Positions 1 to 6,187 of a stretch of DNA of 12,322 nt are shown here, in pieces (the stretch's first letter is position 1; each line of letters opens with the position of its first letter). Below the pieces are notes generated by a model. The model saw only the letters and a list, made by a program, of their open reading frames with translations, had not been told where the DNA came from and did no database searches. Origin of the DNA: Candidatus Woesearchaeota archaeon (GTDB taxonomy: Archaea > Nanobdellota > Nanobdellia > Woesearchaeales > GW2011-AR9); the NCBI GenBank assembly GCA_016181345.1, contig JACOZM010000115.1, positions 1 to 12,322 of the forward strand, given 5' to 3'. A program made the translations under genes and the position numbers.

Positions 1-119
1 GATTTTTTAATATCTTCTAAAGTCGGTAAACCATTTTTAATATGCTCTAAAGTCCATTTGTCTTCTCTTCCTATTTTTTTACTCGTGTACAATAATCCTA
101 CCACTATTTTTTTATGAAT
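1..119 (-). CDS. 5' end of a leftward gene of unknown function (partial)
   Basis: On the minus strand an open frame enters from the window edge and can be followed back to a GTG at 104 (ending 102), with further sense codons back to ATT at 119-117 before an in-frame TAG at 125-123. The encoded N-terminus reads VVGLLYTSKKIGREDKW and continues through TLEHIKNGLPTLEDIKK. It has mixed charged and hydrophobic composition and I do not recognise it. A minus-strand AAAGGTGAT (about 134-126) sits 5-6 nt before the ATT codon, which fits a Shine-Dalgarno site. It is far from the GTG, so the start is unclear: ATT, or GTG with no useful ribosome site. A TATA box on the same strand lies at 152-165. The gene is divergent from the ferredoxin gene. 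The frame is likely real because it has promoter, SD and open reading in the right order, but only about 34-40 codons are visible. Confidence 0.5.
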   Translation of the reverse strand, partial: MHKKIVVGLLYTSKKIGREDKWTLEHIKNGLPTLEDIKK

Positions 120-151
120 TTTCTATCACCTTTTTCTAGATGAAGGGGAAT

Positions 152-165
152 AATGGTATATAAAT
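152..165 (-). promoter_or_regulatory. TATA box for the leftward partial gene
   Basis: Read on the minus strand this is GATTTATATACCATT, a good archaeal TATA element centred near 159. A transcript start about 26 nt downstream (near 133) would leave a short leader carrying the AGGTGAT ribosome site. Confidence 0.55.
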
Positions 166-227
166 CTTCCCAGGATCTCGTTTTCCTGCTACTCAACCAA
201 GATATCATTAAGACTCTTTAACCATAA

Positions 228-238
228 CATTTTTTAAT
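228..238 (+). promoter_or_regulatory. Putative TATA element of the ferredoxin gene
   Basis: CATTTTTTAAT is centred about 28 nt before the ATG at 261, the spacing expected for a leaderless archaeal transcript. The match to a TATA consensus is weak, but no Shine-Dalgarno sequence precedes the ATG, which favours leaderless initiation. Confidence 0.4.
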
Positions 239-260
239 CCCGGGCATTATTTCTGTTATT

Positions 261-530
261 ATGACCAAATATAAACTTCTCTACCGCAAAAAAGAGTGCA
301 TTGGTGCTGGTGCTTGTGAAGCTGCATTTCCAGAAGCGTGGTTCTTTGATCAAGAGACAAGTATAGCTACGTTAAAATCATCCTCAGCTAAAAAAACAGC
401 TGAATCTGAAGAGCTTATTTTTGAAGCAGAAGACTTAGAAAAACACCTTGAAGCTGCTCAAGTATGTCCTGTTCAGATTATTGAAATTATTGAACTAGCT
501 ACGGGAAAGAAAATATATCCTCGTTCTTAA
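261..530 (+). CDS. Small single-cluster ferredoxin, [3Fe-4S] type
   Basis: This 89-residue cytosolic protein has the ferredoxin signature CIGAGAC (Cys13, Cys19) and a distant Cys69-Pro70. In a classical CxxCxxC...CP ferredoxin the second position would be Cys, but here it is Ala16. The C-x5-C...CP pattern leaves three ligands, as in single-cluster [3Fe-4S] ferredoxins such as those that feed P450s. No Cys occupies the usual second-cluster position (Phe23 precedes Pro24). Residues 40-65 form an acidic, Lys/Glu-rich insertion between the cluster motifs, and the overall charge is acidic, as usual for electron carriers. It probably serves as an electron donor; the partner cannot be told from the neighbours, although the U32 protein two genes downstream is a family that often needs Fe-S chemistry. 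The gene stands alone, with its own promoter and a T-rich tract (543-556) after the stop. Confidence 0.85.
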   Translation: MTKYKLLYRKKECIGAGACEAAFPEAWFFDQETSIATLKSSSAKKTAESEELIFEAEDLEKHLEAAQVCPVQIIEIIELATGKKIYPRS

Positions 531-568
531 GAAAAAGCCTATAATTTTTATTGCTTTATTCTATATAT

Positions 569-584
569 CGAAACGTTTAAATTA
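569..584 (+). promoter_or_regulatory. BRE/TATA promoter of the GH114 lipoprotein gene
   Basis: CGAAACGTTTAAATTA combines a purine-rich BRE-like stretch with a TTTAAATT TATA box centred about 28 nt upstream of the ATG at 607, so the transcript is probably leaderless or nearly so. Confidence 0.6.
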
Positions 585-606
585 TTGCCTAGTTTATATT
601 CAAATT

Positions 607-1521
607 ATGAAAGGAAGATGGATGTTTATCTTATTATTGAATATGGTACTCCTTTCTGGATGTGCTGAAGAAAAAACTTTCCAGGACACTATAAAAGCAA
701 TAACTTCTTCACAAAATGATTCTTTAGAGCCGGTTAAATATGAAGATATTATTAATGATGGAGAGAACGGCTCAAAAGTTCCAATTCAAGAAAAGAATAC
801 GGCTCTGGTTAAGAAAGAGTGGTGGAAACCTCTACCTAATACTACTTGGCAATGGCAGTTAGAAGGAGAATTAAACTTAAACTATGACGTAGAGATGTAT
901 GATCTTGATTTATTCGATACTTCTAAAGAAACTATTGATGCTTTACATCAGAGAGGTATAAAGGTTATTTGTTATTTCAGCGCTGGAAGTTATGAAAATT
1001 GGAGAAGCGATTCAAATGAGTTTCCATCTACTGTTTTGGGAAATACTCTTGAAGGATGGGAAGATGAAAAATGGTTAGATATCTTTAAAATAGATCTGCT
1101 GGCTCCGATCATGATCAAGAGATTAGATTTAGCAGTAGAAAAAAGATGTGATGGAGTAGAGCCAGATAATGTTGATGGATATCTAAATGATAATGGCTTT
1201 TCTTTAACTTCTCAGGATCAATTGGAATATAACCAATGGCTGGCAGAAGAAGCTCATCGACGAGGTTTATCTATTGGGTTAAAAAATGACTTGGATCAGA
1301 TTCCAGAATTAGTTCATTATTTTGATTTTTCAGTCAATGAACAATGTTTTGAATATGATGAATGTGAGCAATTATTGCCATTTATTGAACAAGGTAAGGC
1401 AGTATTTGGAGTAGAATATGAATTAGAACCCCTTGATTTTTGTGAGAAGGCTAATAAACTTAATTTTTCTTGGTTAAAGATGGAATATGAGTTAGATGGC
1501 GGAAGGATTGCTTGTAGATGA
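607..1521 (+). CDS. Secreted lipoprotein, GH114-like endo-alpha-1,4-polygalactosaminidase
   Basis: The 304-residue protein starts with a Lys/Arg-led hydrophobic signal and a lipobox LSGC, so Cys19 should become the lipidated N-terminus. An acidic linker (about 20-70) ties the domain to the membrane. Residues about 72-304 match the GH114 TIM-barrel fold (TM1410 family). The first strands read WQWQLEGEL and EMYDLDLFDTS (Asp99/Asp101), followed by GIKVICYFSAGSYENWR (118-133). The motif CDGVEPDNVDGY (181-192) carries Glu185, the likely general acid/base, and GLSIGLKND (220-228) follows. Family members cleave alpha-1,4-linked galactosamine polymers of exopolysaccharide. In this organism it may trim its own or a partner's surface glycan; that is inference. 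Six Cys lie in the barrel (122, 181, 247, 253, 279, 303), suggesting disulfides outside the cell. It has its own promoter and a T-rich terminator, and nothing suggests co-transcription with its neighbours. Confidence 0.82.
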   Translation: MKGRWMFILLLNMVLLSGCAEEKTFQDTIKAITSSQNDSLEPVKYEDIINDGENGSKVPIQEKNTALVKKEWWKPLPNTTWQWQLEGELNLNYDVEMYDLDLFDTSKETIDALHQRGIKVICYFSAGSYENWRSDSNEFPSTVLGNTLEGWEDEKWLDIFKIDLLAPIMIKRLDLAVEKRCDGVEPDNVDGYLNDNGFSLTSQDQLEYNQWLAEEAHRRGLSIGLKNDLDQIPELVHYFDFSVNEQCFEYDECEQLLPFIEQGKAVFGVEYELEPLDFCEKANKLNFSWLKMEYELDGGRIACR

Positions 1522-1526
1522 TTAGT

Positions 1527-1614
1527 CTTTTCCTTTTCCATCTTTTGTTGTATGTTTTCAATTTTCCTTATTCTTAAAGGCTTCTTCTTTTTTTTCTTTT
1601 AATTTCTATTCTTT
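1527..1614 (+). terminator. Poly-T terminator region after the lipoprotein gene
   Basis: Several T/pyrimidine runs (the strongest at about 1585-1605, with an uninterrupted T8) follow the stop codon at 1521. No strong hairpin precedes them. This is the usual form of archaeal intrinsic terminators. Confidence 0.55.
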
Positions 1615-1641
1615 CAATACTCCTCACTTTCCGTAGTAATC

Positions 1642-1653
1642 CTTAAAAATATA
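1642..1653 (+). promoter_or_regulatory. TATA box of the U32 gene
   Basis: CTTAAAAATATA is centred about 26 nt before the ATG at 1673, which predicts a leaderless mRNA and supports that ATG as the start. Confidence 0.6.
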
Positions 1654-1672
1654 GTTTAAAATCACTATATTT

Positions 1673-3880
1673 ATGCACAAACTAGAACTTAATTCGCCGG
1701 TAGGAGATTGGGACTGTCTGAAGGCTGCAGTCTATAATGGAGCTGATTCGGTTTATTTAGGAATTAAATTTTTTAATGCAAGAAGATTAGCGAAAAATTT
1801 TTCTATAGATGAATTGAAAGATGCTGTTTTCTTTGCTCATCTTCATAGAGTAAAAGTCTATCTGACGTTAAACACTCTGGTTCGAAATGAAGAGCTTCTC
1901 CCATGGTTTAAGACGCTTGAGCAGGCCTATCTGGCTGGAATTGATGCCGTTATTATTCAGGAATTATTTTTAGCACCTCTTATTAAAAAATCATTTCCAG
2001 GATTACGAGTTCATGCTTCTACTCAAGCCAGTTTGATGAATTATCATGCTATTGGCCAATTTCCTGATCTTGACTTAGCTGTTTTAGCTCGAGAATTGAA
2101 TCAATCCGAAATTAAATTGATTAGAGAACATACGACTAGAGAATTAGAAGTTTTTGTCCATGGGCATTTATGCATCTCTTATTCCGGCCAGTGTTTAGTT
2201 TCTTCTCTGATCGGAAAGAGAAGCGGGAATAGAGGAATTTGTGCCAGCAGCTGTCGTAAGCAGTATAATAATCAGGGATACTTGATTAGCGCTAAGGATT
2301 TAATGCTCGCTAATAGTATCGATAAGATCTATAATTTGGGAATTAATGCGGTGAAGATTGAAGGACGGATGAAAAGTCCTGAATATGTGGCTACTACTAC
2401 CAAGACTTACCGGCAGCAAATTGATGGAGCGGTTAGAAATAAATTAAGGTATCTCTCTCCTCAGCAACTGGATAATCTGAAGATGGGATTCAACCGTGAT
2501 TTTACTAATGGATTCTTTGAAAATAATAAATCTATTGTTGGAAAAGAGATGCCGATGAATAGGGGGATTTATTTAGGTGAAATTTATCAGGGTGTCCTTG
2601 AATTAGAACATGATTTAGATGTTCTGGACGGGGTCGGATTTTGGCATCCATGGGCGGAAGGGAAACTTCGCGGCGGAATTGCGCATAGGATTCTTCAAGA
2701 TGGAGTGGAAATTCAGCATGCATATAAGGGTGCTAGAGTAAAAATTCCTTCGCCTTATTTCATTAATTCTTCCCAGGTTTATCTTACTTCTAGAAATGGA
2801 GGGAAGAATATCCTTCAAGAAGAACCGATTAAACTGCCGTTGAAGATTATTGCCAAAGTAAATCAACTATTGACCTTTGAGTCTGGAAATATCATTGCCG
2901 AATCACCAATTGTTCTGCAAGTAGCGCAGAAACAGGCTTTAACTGAACAACAGATTCGTTCAGAATTACATAAATCTTCCCGTCTAGGGATTCAATGGGA
3001 TATTAACAGCGTAGAATTAGATTCAGTTTTCTTACCTAAACGTTTTTTGCATCAAACTCTGGACTCATTAGAGCAGCAGCTGCGTAGTACTGTTGTTTTA
3101 GAGAGAACTTCCTCGTTCACTAGTCTTCCTTCTGTTTTGCCTGGATCTGTAGAACATGAACCAAGATTATTAGTTAAAGTTTATTCACTTGAACAGTTGC
3201 AAGAAGCTAATGCTGCAGGGGTTTATGGTATTTATTATGATGTTTTTAGTTCTGACGTAGAGATTGCTCGTGAATTATGCACGGGGGCTAAGTTTTTTTT
3301 AGACACTCCTGTTATTGTTACTGATGAGGATATTAAGAATATCCAGGCCATTGTCGAGAGAGTTAAACCTGATGGAATTACTATCGGCAACTGGGGTGTT
3401 TTAGATCTCCAATTTACTGGGGAAAAGCATGGTAAGTATTCCTTGAATGTCTTTAATGATCTAAGCCTTAGCGCTTTACACAAAAAAAATGTTTTGCCAA
3501 TGATTTCACCAGAATTAAATGCTAAGCAAGCATTAAATATGAAGAATAAAGAATTTATTTACTATGCTCATGGTCAAATTCCTGTTATGCATTTTAAAGG
3601 ATCTTACTCGCAAAGAGCATTGACGGATGAAAAAAATTATACTTTTCCTTTACGTATCGTTAATGGGAACACAGAAATGCTCTATTCCCGGCCGATAGCT
3701 TTATTTGAAAAAGTAAAAGAGTTGGCAGATCATGGTGTTCGATGGTTTTTGTTAGATTTAAATAGGGATACTACAACTATTATTAAGGCTTATCAGAATA
3801 TTCTTCATGGGGTTAAGCAGGATATTTCTATGTTGAAGAGAGGGACGACGATAGGAAATTATGTGAAGGGAGTAGCGTAG
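1673..3880 (+). CDS. U32-family protein (RlhA/TrhP-like RNA hydroxylation type)
   Basis: This 735-residue protein has the U32 signature at 159-177: EVFVHGHLCISYSGQCLVS. The N-terminal TIM barrel (about 1-260) opens with ELNSPVGDWDCLKAAVYNGADSVYLG, and NRGICASSCRKQY (186-198) and KIEGRMKSPEYV are also typical. Cys167, Cys174, Cys190 and Cys194 are the candidate Fe-S ligands. Although called peptidases, characterised relatives (RlhA, TrhP, UbiU/V) are prephenate- or O2-dependent hydroxylases of rRNA, tRNA or ubiquinone, so an RNA hydroxylation role in the cytosol is the best guess. The C-terminal half (about 490-735) is a second barrel-like domain as in long U32 proteins. Its usual CPxG-type cysteine cluster is absent: the equivalent stretch reads MHFKGSYSQ (roughly residues 640-650). 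The stop is TAG, followed at once by poly-T, which shows that TAG terminates in this genome. Confidence 0.85.
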   Translation: MHKLELNSPVGDWDCLKAAVYNGADSVYLGIKFFNARRLAKNFSIDELKDAVFFAHLHRVKVYLTLNTLVRNEELLPWFKTLEQAYLAGIDAVIIQELFLAPLIKKSFPGLRVHASTQASLMNYHAIGQFPDLDLAVLARELNQSEIKLIREHTTRELEVFVHGHLCISYSGQCLVSSLIGKRSGNRGICASSCRKQYNNQGYLISAKDLMLANSIDKIYNLGINAVKIEGRMKSPEYVATTTKTYRQQIDGAVRNKLRYLSPQQLDNLKMGFNRDFTNGFFENNKSIVGKEMPMNRGIYLGEIYQGVLELEHDLDVLDGVGFWHPWAEGKLRGGIAHRILQDGVEIQHAYKGARVKIPSPYFINSSQVYLTSRNGGKNILQEEPIKLPLKIIAKVNQLLTFESGNIIAESPIVLQVAQKQALTEQQIRSELHKSSRLGIQWDINSVELDSVFLPKRFLHQTLDSLEQQLRSTVVLERTSSFTSLPSVLPGSVEHEPRLLVKVYSLEQLQEANAAGVYGIYYDVFSSDVEIARELCTGAKFFLDTPVIVTDEDIKNIQAIVERVKPDGITIGNWGVLDLQFTGEKHGKYSLNVFNDLSLSALHKKNVLPMISPELNAKQALNMKNKEFIYYAHGQIPVMHFKGSYSQRALTDEKNYTFPLRIVNGNTEMLYSRPIALFEKVKELADHGVRWFLLDLNRDTTTIIKAYQNILHGVKQDISMLKRGTTIGNYVKGVA

Positions 3881-3892
3881 GTTAGTTATAAG

Positions 3893-3927
3893 ATTTTTTT
3901 TGAATTATCTTTTTTGCAATCTTTTTA
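3893..3927 (+). terminator. Poly-T terminator after the U32 gene
   Basis: Three T runs (T8, T6-7 and T5) within 35 nt, starting 13 nt after the stop codon. This is typical archaeal poly-T termination and also separates the chromosomal gene from the cassette array. Confidence 0.6.
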
Positions 3928-3974
3928 CTCTTATTTCAACGGCTAGTTCTATAATTTTTGGGTAAGCATATTTT

Positions 3975-3995
3975 GAACCTAACGATGTTAAGTCC
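3975..3995. repeat. Cassette junction site 1 (head of array)
   Basis: The right-end half GAACCTAAC (3975-3983) is preceded by TT, followed by GAT, then the left terminal box of cassette A, GTTAAGTCC (3987-3995). The left half looks like the right end of another cassette, or the fixed anchor at which cassettes enter, because its cognate GTTAGGTTC-type left end was not found upstream. The shared core is TAACGATGTTAAG. Confidence 0.7.
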
Positions 3996-4079
3996 TCGGG
4001 GCTTTAAGTGAGCCAGACTAAAATTAATCTATCAAATAACTGGTGAGCGTGCCCCGACGAGGAGCGTAGCGACGAAGAG
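3996..4079 (+). other. Left-end hairpin of cassette A
   Basis: CGGGGC (3997-4002) can pair with GCCCCG (4051-4056), extended by CCTC with GAGG through a small bulge. The loop holds a weaker CCAG/CTGG stem. The hairpin is followed by CGAGGAGCG (4058-4066) and GAAGAG (4074-4079), directly before the first arm block. The same order (hairpin, CGAGGARCG, G[C/A]AGAG, arm) recurs in cassettes B and C. Confidence 0.65.
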
Positions 4080-4137
4080 TAAAATTTGAGTTCTCATTGA
4101 TTTTGTTTAAAGGAGTAAGTGTAGTGGGGGAAGTTCT
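4080..4137. repeat. Left arm of cassette A
   Basis: A 58-nt arm with two blocks (4080-4094 and 4126-4137) that are exact complements of 4744-4758 and 4719-4730. The 31-nt left spacer corresponds to only 13 nt in the right arm, so the arms are imperfect and asymmetric. Confidence 0.75.
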
Positions 4138-4153
4138 CAATTTTTAGGGTAAT

Positions 4154-4166
4154 CTTTATATAAAAG
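4154..4166 (+). promoter_or_regulatory. TATA box inside cassette A
   Basis: CTTTATATAAAAG is centred 26 nt before the ATG at 4186. It lies downstream of the left arm, so the cassette carries its own promoter and its mRNA does not contain the left arm. Confidence 0.75.
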
Positions 4167-4185
4167 TAGTAATTTTTATTGTTTT

Positions 4186-4719
4186 ATGGGGGATGAATTA
4201 TATAAAGCAATTTTGGAAAGAGTAAGATTAGTTCCTAATGTTCATATTAGAAAAGATTATTTTATTCCAACAGAAACAAAACTTGACCTCCCTGATATTG
4301 TAGGGAACACAACGTATAGTGGGTATGATGTTCATTGCAGTACTGCTGCTGAAGTTATTGTTGGATTTGACACCAGAACAGAAAGAATAAAAAAATTTGG
4401 TTTTCTTTCGTGGGGAAAACGAGAAGAACCTCTTGCAAGATTGGATGATATTAGAGAAGAATTGGCAAGAGTTCCAGAAATTGGAGAACCGTTAAGTTAT
4501 AATGAACGATTCTTGGTTTATGAGAAAAATGTAGGAAGAAGAGTTTCATTAAAGTTATTTGATTTAGTTGTTGTTGGTGTAGGATCTTTCTTAGGTCAAC
4601 ATTGCGAAGCAATACAACAATTTGATAATGGTCGTTTCGGAGCTTACGAATGGTTAAAAATCGATGTTCCATTTGCTGCACAGTTGAAGCGGGCTCATGT
4701 AGCGAGTTATGGTCGATAA
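4186..4719 (+). CDS. Cassette A cargo, hypothetical protein of 177 residues
   Basis: I do not recognise this protein. It has no signal peptide or clear membrane segment; the stretch LFDLVVVGVGSFLGQ (about 123-137) is hydrophobic but reads more like a buried strand-turn-helix. The N-terminal half has strand-like stretches (YSGYDVHCSTAAEVIVGFD, 44-62), and the middle is rich in Arg/Glu. Two cysteines (about 51 and 139) are present. The strong TATA box at the leaderless distance fixes the start. The stop codon overlaps the first base of the right arm, so the coding region fills the cassette completely. Codon usage is AT-rich, like the host genes. As the only cargo of a small mobile cassette, an accessory role such as defence, anti-phage or toxin-like function is possible, but nothing in the sequence shows it. 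Confidence 0.7.
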   Translation: MGDELYKAILERVRLVPNVHIRKDYFIPTETKLDLPDIVGNTTYSGYDVHCSTAAEVIVGFDTRTERIKKFGFLSWGKREEPLARLDDIREELARVPEIGEPLSYNERFLVYEKNVGRRVSLKLFDLVVVGVGSFLGQHCEAIQQFDNGRFGAYEWLKIDVPFAAQLKRAHVASYGR

Positions 4720-4758
4720 GAACTTCCCCCCCACGTACTTCTTAGAACTCAAATTTTA
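4719..4758. repeat. Right arm of cassette A
   Basis: AGAACTTCCCCC (4719-4730) and AGAACTCAAATTTTA (4744-4758) are exact reverse complements of the left-arm blocks. At 40 nt it is shorter than the 101-nt right arms of cassettes B and C. TT (4759-4760) links it to the terminal box. Confidence 0.75.
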
Positions 4759-4760
4759 TT

Positions 4761-4781
4761 GGACTTAACGATGTTAAGTCT
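4761..4781. repeat. Cassette junction site 2 (A/C boundary)
   Basis: The right terminal box of A (GGACTTAAC, 4761-4769), the spacer GAT, and the left terminal box of C (GTTAAGTCT, 4773-4781) give a near-perfect palindrome around ACTTAACGATGTTAAGT. The size and symmetry resemble a tyrosine-recombinase core site, with two inverted half-sites around a short crossover region. Confidence 0.75.
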
Positions 4782-4833
4782 CCGACAGTTTATCCGTCGG
4801 CGAGGAACGGAGGCGAAGCCGAGTACCGCAGAG
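4782..4833 (+). other. Left-end hairpin of cassette C
   Basis: CCGAC (4782-4786) pairs with GTCGG (4796-4800) around a 9-nt loop. A second small hairpin follows, with GGC-GAA-GCC inside CGG...CCG. CGAGGAACG (4801-4809) and GCAGAG (4828-4833) are the same conserved tail as in cassettes A and B. Confidence 0.65.
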
Positions 4834-4890
4834 TTCGTTCATCACCGCACGTGGAGGAGTTGGCGCATAGTTCGTTAAGGAGTTGGGGGC
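4834..4890. repeat. Left arm of cassette C
   Basis: A 57-nt arm with blocks at 4834-4846, 4859-4867, 4873-4878 and 4877-4890, each an exact reverse complement of a block in 6971-7071 and in mirrored order. Its sequence is unrelated to the arms of A and B. Confidence 0.75.
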
Positions 4891-4893
4891 AGA

Positions 4894-5424
4894 TTATTTG
4901 TAAATTATTTCTTTAGTTATGTCAATAAGTTCTTTGCAGATTTTCTTCAGTTCATTGATCTTTGCTTCATCTTTAACTGTGATTTGTACTCCGTAGGTAT
5001 AATCTTCTCTAAGTTCGATAACGCTGTTCTCTTTACTTTCTTCAAGTTCTTCATATTCCAAAGCTTCAATGAATTTCTCATCAAAGCTGATTTTTCCGGT
5101 TTCTTTGAGGAACCGCATCAAAGCAATAGTACAGGTTTGATTTGAAGATTCGTAGCCAAATTTAGCAGCGATGGCGAGAAAATTATGATAGATACAATAA
5201 AACCCTGCTGACATTGACCAATCGGAAAATCCAATCTCTCTGAATTTTGTTATTCCATCAAGATCATGCTCTGCTTTGGCAAGATGCTTTTTGGCTTCCT
5301 CAAGATCAGGGTTATTTTTCAATAATCCTCTATGTTTTTGTCTTTTACCAAGTTTTTTACATTCCTCAATCTCTTTCATGGCTTTGTTCAAACACCATTC
5401 AACGTGCTTAGAGGCTTGTGACAT
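4894..5424 (-). CDS. HEPN-domain protein, partner of the wHTH-MNT protein
   Basis: This 176-residue protein has a HEPN four-helix core: the N-terminal helix HVEWCLNKAMKEIEECK, the helix EEAKKHLAKAEHDLDGITKFREIGFSDWS, then MSAGFYCIYHNFLAIAAKFGYES (71-93), where the SAGFYCIYH segment is the family's best conserved part. HEPN proteins encoded beside minimal nucleotidyltransferases act as RNase toxins that their MNT partner silences. The canonical R-x4-6-H RNase motif is not seen at the usual C-terminal place: Arg139 in REDYTYGVQ (139-147) has no following His. It may therefore be a non-catalytic HEPN or rely on another residue. It is the second gene of a leftward operon, 40 nt after the MNT gene, with a good Shine-Dalgarno (TTAGGAGAA) about 9 nt before its ATG. 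The C-terminal tail is a Lys/Glu coiled-coil-like helix. Confidence 0.8.
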   Translation of the reverse strand: MSQASKHVEWCLNKAMKEIEECKKLGKRQKHRGLLKNNPDLEEAKKHLAKAEHDLDGITKFREIGFSDWSMSAGFYCIYHNFLAIAAKFGYESSNQTCTIALMRFLKETGKISFDEKFIEALEYEELEESKENSVIELREDYTYGVQITVKDEAKINELKKICKELIDITKEIIYK

Positions 5425-5440
5425 GCTAAAATTCTCCTAA

Positions 5441-5458
5441 TTTTTGGCACGCCAAAAA
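5441..5458 (-). promoter_or_regulatory. Palindrome between the MNT and HEPN genes
   Basis: TTTTTGGC-AC-GCCAAAAA is an 18-bp perfect palindrome lying after the MNT stop and just before the HEPN ribosome site. In mRNA it would form a short hairpin beside the Shine-Dalgarno and could tune HEPN translation relative to MNT; as DNA it could be an operator. The T-rich arm could also attenuate transcription. Confidence 0.5.
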
Positions 5459-5464
5459 TGTATT

Positions 5465-6055
5465 TTACCATTTTTGAGCGTTTTTTAGTATCTCCATATA
5501 TTTTTCCTGTCCATAAAGGATAATTGCATTTCTGATGATATCAACGAAGGCTTTATCTCTCTTTTTAAGATTTTCTAAGAGGTCTTGATGATTTAATTTG
5601 ATAGCATGAAGTGTTTTAGGGAGAATTTCTTCTTTTTTCTTTAAAATTTCATTTATTTCTTTGACCTCTTTATTTTCTATGACCATCATAAGATCAATAT
5701 CGTGGGCATGAGCATAATCCTTAACCGTTGAGCCAAAGAGCATGATAATCCTGTCTTTTTTAAAAAATTCTTTAAATTCCTCTTTCCAGCGTTTGAATTT
5801 ATTGGCTTCATCAGCTAAAAGAAAAGAGACAAGATGCGAAACATAATCATTGTTAAAGTTGAGTTTGTAAGTTATGGATTTTCCGATGGTTTTACTTATT
5901 ACTAAATTTTCTTGGAGAAGTCGCTTGAAGATTTTTTGAGCGCCGACGTGGCTGATGTTGAGAATTTTGCTGATAGAATTAGCATTATAAAAAGTAGTGT
6001 ATTCTTTGAATAAGATCAGTATTGTTTCGCGTTCTTTTGGAGTTATAGTCACCAT
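5465..6055 (-). CDS. Winged-HTH / minimal nucleotidyltransferase (MNT) fusion
   Basis: This 196-residue protein begins with a winged helix (about 1-68): the helices KERETILILFKEYT, NANSISKILNISHVGAQKIFKRLLQENLV, and a wing around SKTIGKSITYKL. An MNT domain follows from about 100: MLFGSTVKDYAHAHDIDLMMVIE carries Gly108-Ser109 and the metal-binding pair Asp119/Asp121. The end, KAFVDIIRNAIILYGQEKY (168-186), is typical of MNT proteins. Such proteins pair with HEPN proteins as antitoxins, in known cases by AMP-ylating a Tyr of the HEPN partner. The DNA-binding domain suggests that this one also represses its own operon, fitting the repeats at 6055-6094. It is the first gene of the leftward operon. 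The start ATG at 6055 lies about 17 nt from the predicted transcript start. The usual Arg-Gly of GSxARG is replaced here by Val-Lys. Confidence 0.85.
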   Translation of the reverse strand: MVTITPKERETILILFKEYTTFYNANSISKILNISHVGAQKIFKRLLQENLVISKTIGKSITYKLNFNNDYVSHLVSFLLADEANKFKRWKEEFKEFFKKDRIIMLFGSTVKDYAHAHDIDLMMVIENKEVKEINEILKKKEEILPKTLHAIKLNHQDLLENLKKRDKAFVDIIRNAIILYGQEKYMEILKNAQKW

Positions 6056-6094
6056 AGTAATACAAAGTTACTACATAGAAACTATGAGTTACTA
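6055..6094 (-). promoter_or_regulatory. Likely autoregulatory operator of the MNT/HEPN operon
   Basis: AGTTACTA occurs twice (6066-6073 and 6087-6094), exactly 21 bp apart, which is two DNA turns. Between the copies is CATAG-AAA-CTATG (6074-6086), and TAGTAA (6055-6060) with TTACTA (6068-6073) forms a further inverted repeat. The array covers the predicted transcript start and the start codon, so binding by the winged-HTH protein would block the operon. Confidence 0.6.
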
Positions 6095-6104
6095 TATAAA
6101 TATT
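6092..6104 (-). promoter_or_regulatory. TATA box of the MNT/HEPN operon
   Basis: On the minus strand this reads AATATTTATATAG, centred near 6098. The predicted transcript start is near 6072, leaving a short leader to the ATG at 6055. One operator copy overlaps its edge. Confidence 0.6.
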
Positions 6105-6137
6105 TCGTTTTTGTTTATCGTTATAACTATATAGTGA

Positions 6138-6152
6138 GAAATATTTAAATAC
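6138..6152 (+). promoter_or_regulatory. TATA box of the rightward gene in cassette C
   Basis: AAATATTTAAATACT is centred near 6146 and predicts a start near 6172. The resulting 16-nt leader contains AGGGGAA, a weak ribosome site 8 nt before the ATG at 6188. Confidence 0.55.
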
Positions 6153-6187
6153 TGGGTTCATTTTATACTAAATTAGGGGAATTACAA

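Larger units (their letters stand above)
3987..4769 (+). mobile_element. Cassette A (783 bp, one cargo gene)
   Basis: The ends are perfect 9-bp inverted repeats: GTTAAGTCC (3987-3995) and GGACTTAAC (4761-4769). The next inverted block is TAAAATTTGAGTTCT at 4080-4094, with its exact complement at 4744-4758 (15 bp). A third block, GGGGGAAGTTCT (4126-4137), pairs with 4719-4730; on the right side two extra C bases follow. On the right, TT separates the terminal box from the 15-bp block. On the left, an 84-nt hairpin insertion (3996-4079) takes that place. The left arm ends before the TATA box, and the right arm starts on the last base of the stop codon. No recombinase or transposase is encoded, so movement would need help from elsewhere. 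Confidence 0.75.

Noticed and set aside
40..47. AATATGCT as the left partner of the orphan half-site's arm
   Set aside because: Only an 8-base match, inside another gene, without a terminal box or hairpin; expected by chance in AT-rich DNA.
2532..3483. Several antisense ORFs of 60-85 codons inside the U32 gene, and similar ones in other genes
   Set aside because: They lie opposite well-supported coding sequence and have low-complexity products and no start signals.
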